From Frigoribacterium sp. (GTDB taxonomy: Bacteria; Actinomycetota; Actinomycetes; Actinomycetales; Microbacteriaceae), in the NCBI GenBank assembly GCA_025363205.1, contig JANYEI010000117.1:1-54808 (forward strand): a DNA stretch of 54,808 nucleotides. Direction: 5' to 3'. The number at the start of each line of letters is the position of its first letter. Position 1 is the first letter of the stretch. A program made the translations under genes and the position numbers. The notes beneath the pieces are model-generated. The model saw nothing but the letters and a program-made list of their open reading frames with translations, did no database searches and had not been told where the DNA came from. Positions 1 to 8,566 of this stretch are shown in pieces.

Positions 1-613
1 GATCATGCTCCAGGCCAACACCTTCGAGCGTCTCTGCCTCGGCCAGCTGCACGAGACGATCGGCCCGCGCGACGGCGAAGACCCGATCGACCACTACATC
101 CAGGTACTCGCCGACAAGACCGGATCGCTCATTGCCGCCGCGGCGGAGATGGGCGTGATGTTCGGCAATGCTCCGGAGGAGTACCGCACCCCGGTGAAGG
201 TCTTTGGCGAGAAGATCGGCGTCGCGTTTCAGCTCATCGACGACGTGATCGATCTGGCGGCCGGCGAGGAAGAGACCGGCAAAACCCCCGGAACCGATCT
301 GCGGTCCGGGGTCGCTACGCTCCCGCTGCTGTACCTGCGCGACCTCGCGAAGACCGATGTGGATGCCGCCGACCTGCTTACCCGCCTCGAGCGCGACGTC
401 AACGCTGCTCACTATTCACCCGGAGATGAGGACGAGGCGGAACTCGCCCGCGCGATCGCCGAATTGCGCGGCCACGAGGTGACGCAGAAGACTCTCGACG
501 AGGCACATCGGTGGGCGCGGGAGGCCGTGGAGGCGCTGGTTCCGCTGCCAGCCGGCCCCGTGAAGAAGGCCCTTACCCGTTTCGCCGAGAGCGTCGTCGA
601 GCGCTCTAACTAA
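1..613 (+). CDS. polyprenyl diphosphate synthase, 3' part
   Basis: This is the C-terminal ~203 residues of a trans-isoprenyl diphosphate synthase; the gene begins outside the window and the frame is open from base 2. The second aspartate-rich motif is visible as FQLIDDVIDL, followed by a G-K-x-x-G-x-D-L-R segment and an all-helical C-terminus, as expected for this fold. The family condenses isopentenyl diphosphate onto allylic diphosphates; in actinobacteria a copy near this position usually makes the menaquinone side chain, but chain length cannot be read from this fragment because the first DDxxD region is missing. The next gene, fprA-like, follows after 69 bp on the same strand, so the two may be co-transcribed. 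Confidence 0.9.
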   Translation, partial: IMLQANTFERLCLGQLHETIGPRDGEDPIDHYIQVLADKTGSLIAAAAEMGVMFGNAPEEYRTPVKVFGEKIGVAFQLIDDVIDLAAGEEETGKTPGTDLRSGVATLPLLYLRDLAKTDVDAADLLTRLERDVNAAHYSPGDEDEAELARAIAELRGHEVTQKTLDEAHRWAREAVEALVPLPAGPVKKALTRFAESVVERSN

Positions 614-682
614 CCGCAGCGGCATCCCGCTGGTCGAGACTGTCGAGACCTGCGAGACCTGCTGCAGATCAACAAGGAACCC

Positions 683-2035
683 ATGACGAAATTGAGACTT
701 GCCATTGTCGGCGCCGGTCCCGCAGGAATTTATGCGGCCGACATCCTGCTCAAGGCGGAGAAAAACTTCGAGGTGTCGATCGACCTGTTCGAGCAGCTTC
801 CGGCTCCTTACGGACTGGTGCGCTACGGCGTCGCCCCCGATCATCCGCGGATCAAGGGAATTATCACGGCGCTGCGCGAAGTGCTCGACACTGGTCGCAT
901 CCGTCTCTTCGGTAACGTGCTCTATGGGCGGGACATCACCCTCGACGATCTCAAGGCCCACTACAACGCGGTGATTTTCTCCACCGGTGCGGTGCGCGAT
1001 GCCGATCTCGACATCCCGGGGATCGATCTCGACGGCAGCTACGGTGCCGCCGAGTTCGTGAGCTGGTACGACGGGCATCCCGACGTGCCGCGCGGTTGGC
1101 CGCTCGAGGCGAAGGAAGTGGCGGTGATCGGAAACGGCAACGTTGCCCTCGATGTGGCGCGCATCCTCGCGAAGCATGCGGACGACCTGCTGCCGACCGA
1201 GATCCCGGCCAACGTCTACGAGGCCCTCGCCGCGTCGCCAGTGACCGACGTGCACGTCTTCGGGCGTCGCGGACCAATGCAGGTGAAGTTCACGCCGCTC
1301 GAGTTGCGCGAACTCGGTGAGTTGCGAGATGTTGACATGATCGTGCACGACGAGGACTTCGACTACGACGAGGCGTCGAAGACCGCGATCACGAGCAACA
1401 AGCAGGTGTTCGTGATCGATAAGGTGTTCACCGGGTGGCGAGCACGGGAGGCCGGCACGGCATCCCGACGGCTGCACCTGCATTTCCATGCGAACCCGGT
1501 GGCGGTCACCGGAGACGGGCGGGTGGAGGGATTCCGCTACGAACGCACTGCCCCTGACGGTCAGGGCGGGGTCGTCGGCACCGGCGAGGTGCACGAACTG
1601 CCGGTTCAGGCGGTGTATCGCGCGGTCGGATACTTCGGCTCGCCGTTGCCCGGAATCCCCTTCGACGAGAAGCGCGGCGTCATTCCCAACCGCGAAGGCC
1701 AGGTTTTGGATGACACGGACCACCCGGTGCCCGGTGTCTACGCCACCGGCTGGATCAAGCGCGGACCGGTCGGACTGATCGGACACACCAAGAGCGATGC
1801 GATGGAGACCATCAAGCACGTCGTGAACGACCAAGCCAACTGGTGGGCTCCGGCGCATCCGGACGAGCAGTCCGTGGTCGACCTGCTTTCGAAGCGGGGC
1901 GTGGAATACACCGACCTTGGCGGCTGGCATCGACTCGACGAGCACGAGAAGGCGCTGGGCGAACCGGTCGGCCGCGTGCGTATCAAGATTGTGCCGCGCG
2001 TCGAGATGGTCGCGGTGTCGCGCTCCGAGGCCTAA
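683..2035 (+). CDS. fprA: ferredoxin/flavodoxin-NADP+ reductase (FprA-like)
   Basis: A 450-residue FAD/NADP-binding reductase that moves electrons between NADPH and ferredoxin in the cytoplasm. The N-terminus carries the FAD dinucleotide fold VGAGPAGIYAADIL (residues ~8-21). APYGLVRYGVAPDHP follows at ~50, a signature of the adrenodoxin-reductase/FprA family. A second dinucleotide fold, IGNGNVALDVARIL (~155), binds NADPH, and the C-terminal GWIKRGPVGLIGH closes over FAD. Full length for the FprA family. The ATG at 683 follows an AAGGAA ribosome binding site. No ferredoxin gene is adjacent. It converges on the cardiolipin synthase gene with 33 bp between stops. Strong family call; the physiological partner is inferred only. 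Confidence 0.93.
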   Translation: MTKLRLAIVGAGPAGIYAADILLKAEKNFEVSIDLFEQLPAPYGLVRYGVAPDHPRIKGIITALREVLDTGRIRLFGNVLYGRDITLDDLKAHYNAVIFSTGAVRDADLDIPGIDLDGSYGAAEFVSWYDGHPDVPRGWPLEAKEVAVIGNGNVALDVARILAKHADDLLPTEIPANVYEALAASPVTDVHVFGRRGPMQVKFTPLELRELGELRDVDMIVHDEDFDYDEASKTAITSNKQVFVIDKVFTGWRAREAGTASRRLHLHFHANPVAVTGDGRVEGFRYERTAPDGQGGVVGTGEVHELPVQAVYRAVGYFGSPLPGIPFDEKRGVIPNREGQVLDDTDHPVPGVYATGWIKRGPVGLIGHTKSDAMETIKHVVNDQANWWAPAHPDEQSVVDLLSKRGVEYTDLGGWHRLDEHEKALGEPVGRVRIKIVPRVEMVAVSRSEA

Positions 2036-2068
2036 GCAACCCCAGCACGGGATGAGTCAAACGCCGGG

Positions 2069-3544
2069 TTACTGAACTGCGGCGGTCAGCCGTGCGGTGT
2101 TGTCGAGCACTTTCGAGCGGAGGGGACGGGTGAGCCAGTCGTCGAGCAGCAGCTCCGTGCTCTGCTGGCGGTAGGTCTCCTCCACCTCGCGCAGTTGGGC
2201 CACGATGGGTCGGCCGTGCACCATCACCGATATCTCGTAGTTGAGGGTGAATGAGCGCATGTCCATGTTGCTTGACCCGATCACCGCTACCTCATCATCG
2301 ATCGTGAAATGCTTCGCGTGCAGCACCGTCGGCGACTTGTACAACCAGATGCGCACGCCGGCTCGCAGCAGTGCCTCGTAGTAGCTGCGCTGGGCGTGGA
2401 AGACCACGGGCTGATCGGCCACGGCTGAGCAGAAGAGCTGAACGTCGAGCCCGCGGTAGGCAGCGTTGGTGATCGCATAGAGCATGGAGTCGTCTGGCAC
2501 GAAATACGGACTCGTGATGATCACCCGATGCCGCGCGTTATACACGAGCGAATCGAAGAGGCGCAGGTTGTTCTCAAGATCAAACCCTGGTCCACTCGGT
2601 ACCACCTGCGCATCGATCGCACCCACGAATTTCGCGTCGGGAATGCGGTCGGTCTCGCGCAGGAGCAACTCGTCGGTCTCGCTGTACCAGTCCGTGACGA
2701 ACAGTGCGTTGATGCCGGCGACGATCGGTCCCTCAAATCGCACCATCAGGTCTTTCCACTGCAGGCCACGACGGATGTTACTGCGCTTGTTGTAGCTGCG
2801 GTCGATCATGTTCTGAGATCCGGTGAACGCGACCGAGCGATCGATCACGAGCAGCTTGCGGTGGTTACGCAGGTCCGGACGCTGCCAGCGTCCACGCCAG
2901 GGCTGCACCGGCAGCATCAGCTGCCACAGTGCTCCGATACGTCTCAGTCGACGAATGGTGCGCAGATAACCGGGGGAGCGTATCGACGCGATGTGGTCGA
3001 GCAACACTCTCACAGTCACTCCTCGCGACACCGCGGCCTCCAGCGCGTCGAAGAACGGCTTCGTTGTCGGGTCGTACGACAGGATGTAGAACTCGGCGTG
3101 CACGAATCGTTTCGCGTGGCCTACCGCCTCGGTCATCGCGGCGAGGGAGTCCGCATAGTCGGTGTACAGCTTCGCCGTGTTCCCGCCGACCAGGGGCATC
3201 GACCCCAGCGCGCGATTCTGTTCCACGATCGGTTCGAGCCAGGAGGGGAAGTCGATTTCTTTCTCTACCCGGTCCATTCCCTCGGTCGTCTCGAGGATGT
3301 AGCTGTTGATCTCGACCTGCTTCTCCCTCCGGTGCTTCGGCAACTTCGTGCTACCGAAGAGGAGGAACAGCAGAATCCCGACGTACGGGATGAGGAAGAT
3401 CGCGAGCAGCCAGGCCATCGCGGTCTGCGGCTTGCGGTTCTGCGGCACGACGATCACCGCGATCACGCGGATCGAAATGTCGATAACGAGGGCGATCGTG
3501 GCGAAGAGGGAACTTGCGAAGAAGTTGACGACGAACGAGATCAC
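2069..3544 (-). CDS. cls: cardiolipin synthase (phospholipase D family)
   Basis: A 491-residue membrane enzyme that joins two phosphatidylglycerol molecules to give cardiolipin and glycerol. Two hydrophobic N-terminal segments (~residues 5-30 and 40-62) anchor it. They are followed by two phospholipase D HKD motifs: NHRKLLVIDRSVAFTGSQN near 230 and LHAKHFTIDDEVAVIGSSN near 405. Both keep the catalytic His, Lys and Asp. Length and domain order match bacterial ClsA-type enzymes. It is followed on the same strand, across a 21-bp gap, by the upstream yajQ-like gene, so the two could share a transcript starting before 4054. Confidence 0.93.
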   Translation of the reverse strand: MISFVVNFFASSLFATIALVIDISIRVIAVIVVPQNRKPQTAMAWLLAIFLIPYVGILLFLLFGSTKLPKHRREKQVEINSYILETTEGMDRVEKEIDFPSWLEPIVEQNRALGSMPLVGGNTAKLYTDYADSLAAMTEAVGHAKRFVHAEFYILSYDPTTKPFFDALEAAVSRGVTVRVLLDHIASIRSPGYLRTIRRLRRIGALWQLMLPVQPWRGRWQRPDLRNHRKLLVIDRSVAFTGSQNMIDRSYNKRSNIRRGLQWKDLMVRFEGPIVAGINALFVTDWYSETDELLLRETDRIPDAKFVGAIDAQVVPSGPGFDLENNLRLFDSLVYNARHRVIITSPYFVPDDSMLYAITNAAYRGLDVQLFCSAVADQPVVFHAQRSYYEALLRAGVRIWLYKSPTVLHAKHFTIDDEVAVIGSSNMDMRSFTLNYEISVMVHGRPIVAQLREVEETYRQQSTELLLDDWLTRPLRSKVLDNTARLTAAVQ

Positions 3545-3565
3545 TGGGTCGCGTACGCAGCCGTC

Positions 3566-4054
3566 TCAGCGAAAGTTGACGAACTGCAGGTCGATAGCGA
3601 GATCCGCGCCCTTGAGTATGGCCATCGTCGACTGCAGGTCATCGCGGCTTTTCGAGGTGACGCGAAGTTCGTCGCCCTGGATCTGCGCCTTCACGCTCTT
3701 GGGTCCGTCATCCCGAATGAGCTTCGAGACTTTTTTCGCATCCTCGCTCGAGATACCGTTTTTCAGCGACACATCAATGCGATATTCCTTGCCAGAGGGA
3801 TAGGGCTCCCCGGTGTCAAGGCTGCGCAGCGAGATACCTCGCTTGATGAACTTGGCCTCGAGCACCTCGAGCACTGCCTTCACGCGATCCTCCGATGAGG
3901 CCTTGAGCAGCAGTTTCTCGCCGCTCCAATCCACCTCGGCGCCCACGTTTTTAAAGTCGTATCGCTGCGCGATCTCCTTCTGTGCCTGATGGAGGGCGTT
4001 GTCGGCCTCCATCTTGTCGACCTTGCTCACGATGTCAAAAGTTGGGTCAGCCAT
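3566..4054 (-). CDS. yajQ: YajQ family nucleotide-binding protein
   Basis: A 162-residue protein of the YajQ/UPF0234 family. It begins with the characteristic segment MADPTFDIVSKVDKMEADNA and keeps RYDFKNVGAEVDW and the C-terminal DLQSTMAILKGADLAIDLQFVNFR region (read in parts). Members fold as two ferredoxin-like domains; some bind cyclic di-GMP and act as transcription co-factors, while in most bacteria the role is unproven. Full length. Start chosen at the ATG giving the conserved N-terminus. It lies just upstream of, and on the same strand as, cls. It is divergent from the lytic transglycosylase gene with only 41 bp between starts. Confidence 0.93.
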   Translation of the reverse strand: MADPTFDIVSKVDKMEADNALHQAQKEIAQRYDFKNVGAEVDWSGEKLLLKASSEDRVKAVLEVLEAKFIKRGISLRSLDTGEPYPSGKEYRIDVSLKNGISSEDAKKVSKLIRDDGPKSVKAQIQGDELRVTSKSRDDLQSTMAILKGADLAIDLQFVNFR

Positions 4055-4095
4055 GTCAGCAGTTTAACGGGCCGGTAGGGCGAAGATAGGGGCCG

Positions 4096-4869
4096 ATGTC
4101 GAATCTGCGCATGATCCTGATTTCCGCGGCCGGCCTGATGGTGGCCGTGGCCGTGGTCGGCGCCATCGTGATACTTGCGGTGGCCGGAGGAGCCGGTCTA
4201 CCCGGTCGTTCGGATGCCGAGGGCGGATCGATCCCGCTCGCCCGGTTTGCAACGGCCGCGCCGGTCACTGCTGCGGCAGCGTCCGCCGGCCCGGCGCTCT
4301 CCGCGCTCGCCGATCCGGCCTGGGTCGCGGCCACCGCGAAGACGACCGGTATCCCCGCGCGCGCACTCGCCGCCTACGCCGGTGTAGTGATCTCGTTCAA
4401 GACTCGCACCTGCGGAATCGGCTGGAACACCCTGGCCGGTATTGGCGAAATCGAGTCCAGGCACGGCACGATCTTTGGAGGCAGCATTGCGGCCAATGGC
4501 GCCGCGATCCCGCCGATTTTCGGGATTCCGCTTCGCGGGGGTGCGGTGGCGAACATCCCCGACTCCGACAAGGGGGCGATCGACGGCGACACCACGATCG
4601 ACCGTGCGGTCGGTCCGATGCAGCTCATCCCCGAAACTTGGCGCAACTGGCATGCTGACGGCAACGCCGACGGGGCGCAGGATCCGCAGAATATCGACGA
4701 CGCAACTCTCGCGGCGGCGGGCTACCTGTGCCGCGCGGGAGGAAACGCCCTCGATACCGAGAGCGGCTGGCGCAAGGCGGTGCTCGCCTACAACGGATCG
4801 AATCGATACCTTGCAGATGTGATCCGATACTCCACCGGCTATGCAAACGACGTCGACCCTGCGAAGTAA
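4096..4869 (+). CDS. secreted lytic murein transglycosylase
   Basis: A 257-residue exported protein with one hydrophobic N-terminal helix (residues ~5-32; signal anchor), an alanine-rich linker to ~75, and a transglycosylase (SLT/MltB-like) domain. The catalytic glutamate lies in GIGEIESRHGTIFGG (~120), and the substrate-binding AVGPMQLIPETWRNW (~172) and late AVLAYNGSNRYLADV (~235) segments are present. The family cleaves the glycan strand of peptidoglycan to 1,6-anhydromuramyl products. Start at ATG 4096, immediately before the signal segment. Together with three M23 peptidases and one NlpC/P60 protein in this window it points to a rich wall-remodelling repertoire. Confidence 0.88.
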   Translation: MSNLRMILISAAGLMVAVAVVGAIVILAVAGGAGLPGRSDAEGGSIPLARFATAAPVTAAAASAGPALSALADPAWVAATAKTTGIPARALAAYAGVVISFKTRTCGIGWNTLAGIGEIESRHGTIFGGSIAANGAAIPPIFGIPLRGGAVANIPDSDKGAIDGDTTIDRAVGPMQLIPETWRNWHADGNADGAQDPQNIDDATLAAAGYLCRAGGNALDTESGWRKAVLAYNGSNRYLADVIRYSTGYANDVDPAK

Positions 4870-4887
4870 CAGGCGGTGAAATGCGGC

Positions 4888-5907
4888 TCAGCGCGCGGAG
4901 GGCGTGGCGGTCGAGGCTCGCACCATCAGCTCGAACGGAAGCGGGGTGTTCGACGATCCGAGGGAACGGCGACCGGGGTGTAACTCGTCCATGAGCAGCT
5001 CTACTGCAAGGCGTCCCTGTAGCTCGGGAAACTGCGCCACCGTCGTGAGTCCAAAGAAGTCGCTGAGTTCGTGGTCGTCGACGCCGACCACCGAGATGTC
5101 GTCGGGAACCCGAAGGCCGAGATCGCGAGCGGCGAGAATCGCGCCAATCGCCATCTCATCGGATGCGGCGAACACGGCGGTCGGCCGCGTGCGTGGATTG
5201 CCGAAGAGTTGTTTCGCCGCCGCGTAACCACCCGGGATGGTGAAGTCCGCCGAGTGGAATAGCGCCGGGTCGGGGGAGATGCCGGCGGCTGCGAGTGCCG
5301 ACTCATAGCCGACCCTCCGATTAGTGGGCAGGTGGAAGTCGCGCTCCGACTCGTGGTCGCCACCGATGTGGGCGATCGCCACATGTCCGAGGGCGAGAAG
5401 GTGCTCGGTCGCGAGACGGGCGAGCGCCACGTCGTCGATGCTGAGAGTTCGCACGCCCACCAGCGGACCGCCGACGCCCACGATGGGCTTACCGAGGGAG
5501 AGAAGGCCAGCGAGCTCGTTGGGGGTGAGCTCGAGCGAGATGGCGACCACCGCATCCACTCGCTTGCGCAGCAGAAAGTGCTCGAATACGCTCCGCCGCT
5601 CCTCGCCACCCCCGCCGAGGTTGTAGAGAGTGAGGTCATAACCGTTGCTGAGCAGCGAGCTCTCAGCCCCCTCAAGCACGGAACTGTAGAACCACCGGTT
5701 GAGAAACGGGATGACGACGCCGATGTTCTTGGTGCGGCCGCTCGCAAGGCTCGACGCGTTCGAACTGACGACGTAGCCGAGCTGCGCCGCGGCGATCGTG
5801 ACTCGAGCCCGGGTGGCCTCGGAGACGTGGCCGTTGCCGCTGAGTGCACGGGACACGGTGGCGGTGGAGACGCCAGCGGCATCCGCAACCTCCTGGATGC
5901 CGACCAT
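4888..5907 (-). CDS. LacI-family transcriptional regulator
   Basis: A 339-residue LacI/GalR repressor. The N-terminal helix-turn-helix IQEVADAAGVSTATVSRALS (residues 4-23) is followed by the hinge helix and a periplasmic-binding-protein-like sensor domain from ~60 (NIGVVIPFLNRWFYSSVLEG). Members bind palindromic operators as dimers and release them, or bind more tightly, on sugar binding. The gene is convergent with the transglycosylase gene. A perfect LacI-type palindrome lies at 10358-10369 between the two GH13 glucosidases 4.4 kb away. This regulator is the only LacI family member seen in the window and is a reasonable, unproven candidate to bind it. Confidence 0.93.
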   Translation of the reverse strand: MVGIQEVADAAGVSTATVSRALSGNGHVSEATRARVTIAAAQLGYVVSSNASSLASGRTKNIGVVIPFLNRWFYSSVLEGAESSLLSNGYDLTLYNLGGGGEERRSVFEHFLLRKRVDAVVAISLELTPNELAGLLSLGKPIVGVGGPLVGVRTLSIDDVALARLATEHLLALGHVAIAHIGGDHESERDFHLPTNRRVGYESALAAAGISPDPALFHSADFTIPGGYAAAKQLFGNPRTRPTAVFAASDEMAIGAILAARDLGLRVPDDISVVGVDDHELSDFFGLTTVAQFPELQGRLAVELLMDELHPGRRSLGSSNTPLPFELMVRASTATPSAR

Positions 5908-6037
5908 GGCACCTCCCCTTCGACCCTGTCCTGCGACCGACTGAATCTTATTGCCCCGTTCCCGGTTGGTTCGATTTCGCCGAGGCCATTCACCCTGTAT
6001 CCTTTACCTGCGCGTTCGAACTTCGGTCGACGAGCAT

Positions 6038-6119
6038 GGCAAGTTACCCAAGTGGCCAAAGGGATCTGACTGTAAATCAGCCGTCTACGACTTCGTGAGT
6101 TCGAATCTCGCACTTGCCA
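6038..6119 (+). tRNA. tRNA-Tyr (GTA)
   Basis: An 82-nt class II tRNA. The acceptor arms GGCAAGT (6038-6044) and ACTTGCC (6112-6118) pair perfectly. The anticodon loop reads CTGTAAA with anticodon GTA, the variable arm is long as expected for bacterial tRNA-Tyr, and the T arm contains GTTCGAATC. The discriminator base is A; CCA is not encoded. Confidence 0.97.
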
Positions 6120-6135
6120 CAATCACCAGCGCGAA

Positions 6136-6171
6136 CACAGGCCCGCCTCGACACGAGACGGGCCATCTGTG
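6136..6171 (+). terminator. hairpin after tRNA-Tyr
   Basis: GGCCCGCCTCG (6140-6150) pairs with CGAGACGGGCC (6154-6164) around a 3-nt loop with one C-A mismatch. CACA at 6136 and TGTG at 6168 can extend the stem. There is no T-run after it. Its position 17 nt after the tRNA suggests a terminator or processing hairpin. Confidence 0.55.
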
Positions 6172-6504
6172 TGAAGACAGCACTGCGTGCCCTGAGGGGC
6201 AGCTGCCCAGGACCGCCGAACCGCAGACTTGGCTGAACCCGTGGTGTGGCACAGGCTCCAGGACTCACCGCAATTGCTGTTTTTCGCAGAGTGTCGTAGC
6301 CTTTACCCGTTCGTTATAATTCCCAGAAATGTTTGTGATCAAATATGCGGCGTCGCCCGCGGCGCTTGCAGACATGCCATTCCCAGACCTACAGACGTAC
6401 TCGAGTTCTCTACCTCGTTGTATTCGTTGTTGGAGGACCACCAGCTGTGATCACCTTTCCCTCATCCACGCGCACTCGGCCGGCAACGTCGGAGAACCGG
6501 TAGC
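6172..6504 (+). promoter_or_regulatory. non-coding leader before the first M23 gene
   Basis: No convincing gene is seen in these 333 bases. A TATAAT hexamer at 6316-6321 is the best -10 candidate, though no good -35 lies 16-18 bp before it. If used, it would leave an unusually long 5' leader (~175 nt) before the GTG start. Wall-hydrolase genes in actinobacteria are often preceded by riboswitch leaders (c-di-AMP type), but I could not match a consensus here. Confidence 0.35.
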
Positions 6505-7461
6505 GTGACGGATTTCGGTGGAGAACTTGACCCGAAAGATGTCGCGGGCCACGCAAGTGCCCCATCTGGCGGGGCAGCGGCTCCGTTCGTTTCGCGTCGT
6601 ACCGCACGGGCAAACGAGAACGCAGCACTGGCCTCTCGGGCACGCAGCATCAAGGCTCCACGACGCCTGACTTCAGCGAGACCGGCATCAGCGAGACCGG
6701 CGCGAGCCGCACGACCGAAATCGGTTCCCGTGAGGCCAGCGCGGTCATCCGTTCCCCGTCGGGACCGGCTGATCCGCAAGTTCTTCACCGTCGGAGCGAT
6801 GTTCGGGGCGGGCGCGCTGCTCGTGGCGACCTCGCTGCCAGCAGTGGCGCTCCCCGGCAACTCGGCGAGCGCTGTCAGCGCGCAGGTTACGACGCAGTCC
6901 AACTCCGAAGTGCAGCGACTCGCTGTTGATGACACAGCCGTCTACGCGGCGCCGACGCGCGATCCCTACACCGTGGTCAACACTCTCCAGCAGTCCCGAA
7001 TGAAGTTTGGCGACCAGAGCTTCGAGTACACGAACGATACAAACGGAACCATCCAGTGGCCCTTCCCGGCACCAGTGCCAATCAGCTCCGGGTTCGGCGC
7101 GCGACAGTCGCCGTGCTCCGGATGCTCATCCTTCCATGAGGGTGTTGACTTCACTCCCGGCACGGGCACGCCCATCGGCGCGGTTGCGAGCGGCACCGTT
7201 ACCTTTGCCGCGTATGACTCCAGCTTCGGCTATCACGTGATCGTCGATCACAACATCAATGGCCAGAAAGTGCAGAGCCTCTACGCCCATATGCTCGCCG
7301 GATCGATAAAGGTCACAGTCGGCCAGCAGGTCACGGTGGCTCAGGAACTGGGGCAGGTCGGCAGCACCGGGCATTCGACCGGAGCGCACCTTCACCTCGA
7401 AATCCATCTCGATGGAACTCCGGTCGACCCCTTCGCCTGGCTTAAGGCGAACGCGAACTGA
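6505..7461 (+). CDS. exported M23 metalloendopeptidase
   Basis: A 318-residue LytM/M23 peptidase that cuts peptide cross-bridges of peptidoglycan outside the cell. An unusually long, Arg/Ala-rich N-terminal tail (~1-95) precedes one hydrophobic export segment (GAMFGAGALLVATSLPAVA, ~98-117). A linker with the TRDPYTV motif follows, then the catalytic domain. Zinc and catalytic residues are visible: FHEGVDF (His, Asp), a central YAHM, and the terminal HLHLE. A CSGC pair sits just before FHEGVDF. The GTG start at 6505 follows GGAG at 6491. The protein is paralogous to its downstream neighbour, and both end PFAWLKANAN. Confidence 0.92.
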   Translation: MTDFGGELDPKDVAGHASAPSGGAAAPFVSRRTARANENAALASRARSIKAPRRLTSARPASARPARAARPKSVPVRPARSSVPRRDRLIRKFFTVGAMFGAGALLVATSLPAVALPGNSASAVSAQVTTQSNSEVQRLAVDDTAVYAAPTRDPYTVVNTLQQSRMKFGDQSFEYTNDTNGTIQWPFPAPVPISSGFGARQSPCSGCSSFHEGVDFTPGTGTPIGAVASGTVTFAAYDSSFGYHVIVDHNINGQKVQSLYAHMLAGSIKVTVGQQVTVAQELGQVGSTGHSTGAHLHLEIHLDGTPVDPFAWLKANAN

Positions 7462-7467
7462 CATTCG

Positions 7468-7483
7468 CCCCCGCTTGCGGGGG
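7468..7483 (+). terminator. GC hairpin after first M23 gene
   Basis: CCCCCGC and GCGGGGG form a perfect 7-bp inverted repeat 6 nt after the stop codon. Only a short T-rich stretch follows, so it is a weak intrinsic terminator candidate. Downstream, two GTTAC boxes (7505-7509 and 7523-7527) precede the second M23 gene and could be part of its promoter control. Confidence 0.45.
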
Positions 7484-7699
7484 TGGTCTTAGCGGTGCTT
7501 TTTGGTTACTGTTAGCGAATTCGTTACTTTCGCATAGAGCAAGCGCTGTCGCGAGGCCAGAGAACGTCTGTGGCCGTACCGGTCCACTGGCGCCGCGCAT
7601 CGTCGCAAGGAGCGCCCGAATGTCACCTGTAGCCATTGACGTGTGGCATGTCCGTGGGAACCCTCCTGTGGGCGTTCCATCCGCTCTCGCGGGAAGCCG

Positions 7700-8563
7700 G
7701 TGACCGACGACATCGGGTTGCCCCCGGCGCGAACTCGCCGAGAGTTGGCAGAACGACGCTCCTCCTCACCTCGCCTTCGCGCCCGGCGAGTACGCACGGT
7801 GGTGGTTGCGAAGAGGCCTTCAGCACCGTTGCGACGCAACGGGTTTCGACGAGTACTACGCAAGCTAATGACCGTCGGAGCGATGGCCGGTGCCGGAGCC
7901 ATGCTCATCTCCACGTCGCTGCCGGCCAGCGCGTTCCTCAACTCGTCGAGCGTGTCGAGTGCCTCTGCGTCGACTATGTCAGCGAGTGCGGGGGTGGCCG
8001 TGCAGAACCTGAAAGTGGATGCCAGTGCCGCCGCCGCTGCACCCGCCCGTGACGCCTACACCGTTGTCTCCCTCATCCAGCAGATCGCCACGAAATACGC
8101 GTCGGCGGCCCGCAGCACTGCCTACACGAACGATCCGAACGGCACGATCCAGTGGCCGTTCCCGGTGCCGGTGCCAATCACCTCCGGCTTTGGTCCCCGG
8201 CAGGTCCCCGGGTGCGGATTTTGCTCGACGTTCCACGAGGGGGTCGACTTCACTCCCGGTTCGGGTGTCGCCATCCAGGCCATTGCCGACGGTGTTGTGA
8301 GCAAGGTGGAGTTCGACAGCGGTGGCCTCGGCAACAACGTGACAATCGACCACAACATCAATGGCCAGAAGGTGCAGAGCGTCTATGGCCACATGCTGAC
8401 CGGTTCGGTGCGCATGGTCGTCGGCCAGCTGGTGAAGGTGACCGATGAAGTGGGCCAGGTGGGCAGTAGCGGCGCGTCAACAGGCGCCCACCTGCACCTC
8501 GAAATACACCTCAACAACACCCCGGTGGATCCGTTCGCGTGGCTCAAGGCCAACGCGAACTAG
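7700..8563 (+). CDS. exported M23 metalloendopeptidase, paralogue
   Basis: A second LytM/M23 peptidase of the same design: basic cytoplasmic tail, hydrophobic segment GAMAGAGAMLISTSLPASA, the ARDAYTV linker motif, and a catalytic domain with FHEGVDF, YGHM and HLHLE. It keeps a CGFC pair where the first copy has CSGC. I chose GTG at 7700, which gives an N-terminus starting MTDD, parallel to MTDF in the upstream copy, and is preceded by GGGAAG. An in-frame GTG at 7643 would add 19 residues. Length from 7700 is 287 residues. Tandem duplication is the simplest origin. The stop lies 3 bp from the convergent alpha-glucosidase stop. Confidence 0.9.
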   Translation: MTDDIGLPPARTRRELAERRSSSPRLRARRVRTVVVAKRPSAPLRRNGFRRVLRKLMTVGAMAGAGAMLISTSLPASAFLNSSSVSSASASTMSASAGVAVQNLKVDASAAAAAPARDAYTVVSLIQQIATKYASAARSTAYTNDPNGTIQWPFPVPVPITSGFGPRQVPGCGFCSTFHEGVDFTPGSGVAIQAIADGVVSKVEFDSGGLGNNVTIDHNINGQKVQSVYGHMLTGSVRMVVGQLVKVTDEVGQVGSSGASTGAHLHLEIHLNNTPVDPFAWLKANAN

Positions 8564-8566
8564 CCT

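Noticed and set aside
416-1945. 509-residue open frame antisense to the polyprenyl synthase and fprA genes
   Set aside because: It overlaps two clear genes throughout; composition is Arg/His/Val-rich with no domain, typical of antisense frames in GC-rich DNA.
2528-3898. 456-residue plus-strand frame across cls and yajQ
   Set aside because: Fully antisense to two recognised genes, with no ribosome site or family pattern.
6172-6504. c-di-AMP (ydaO-type) riboswitch before the M23 gene
   Set aside because: The long leader is suggestive, but I could not match conserved riboswitch segments by eye; a covariance-model search would be decisive.
7505-7527. MtrA-like GTTAC direct repeats before the second M23 gene
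   Set aside because: Two GTTAC boxes are present, but spacing and flanks do not allow a confident match to a described MtrA site.
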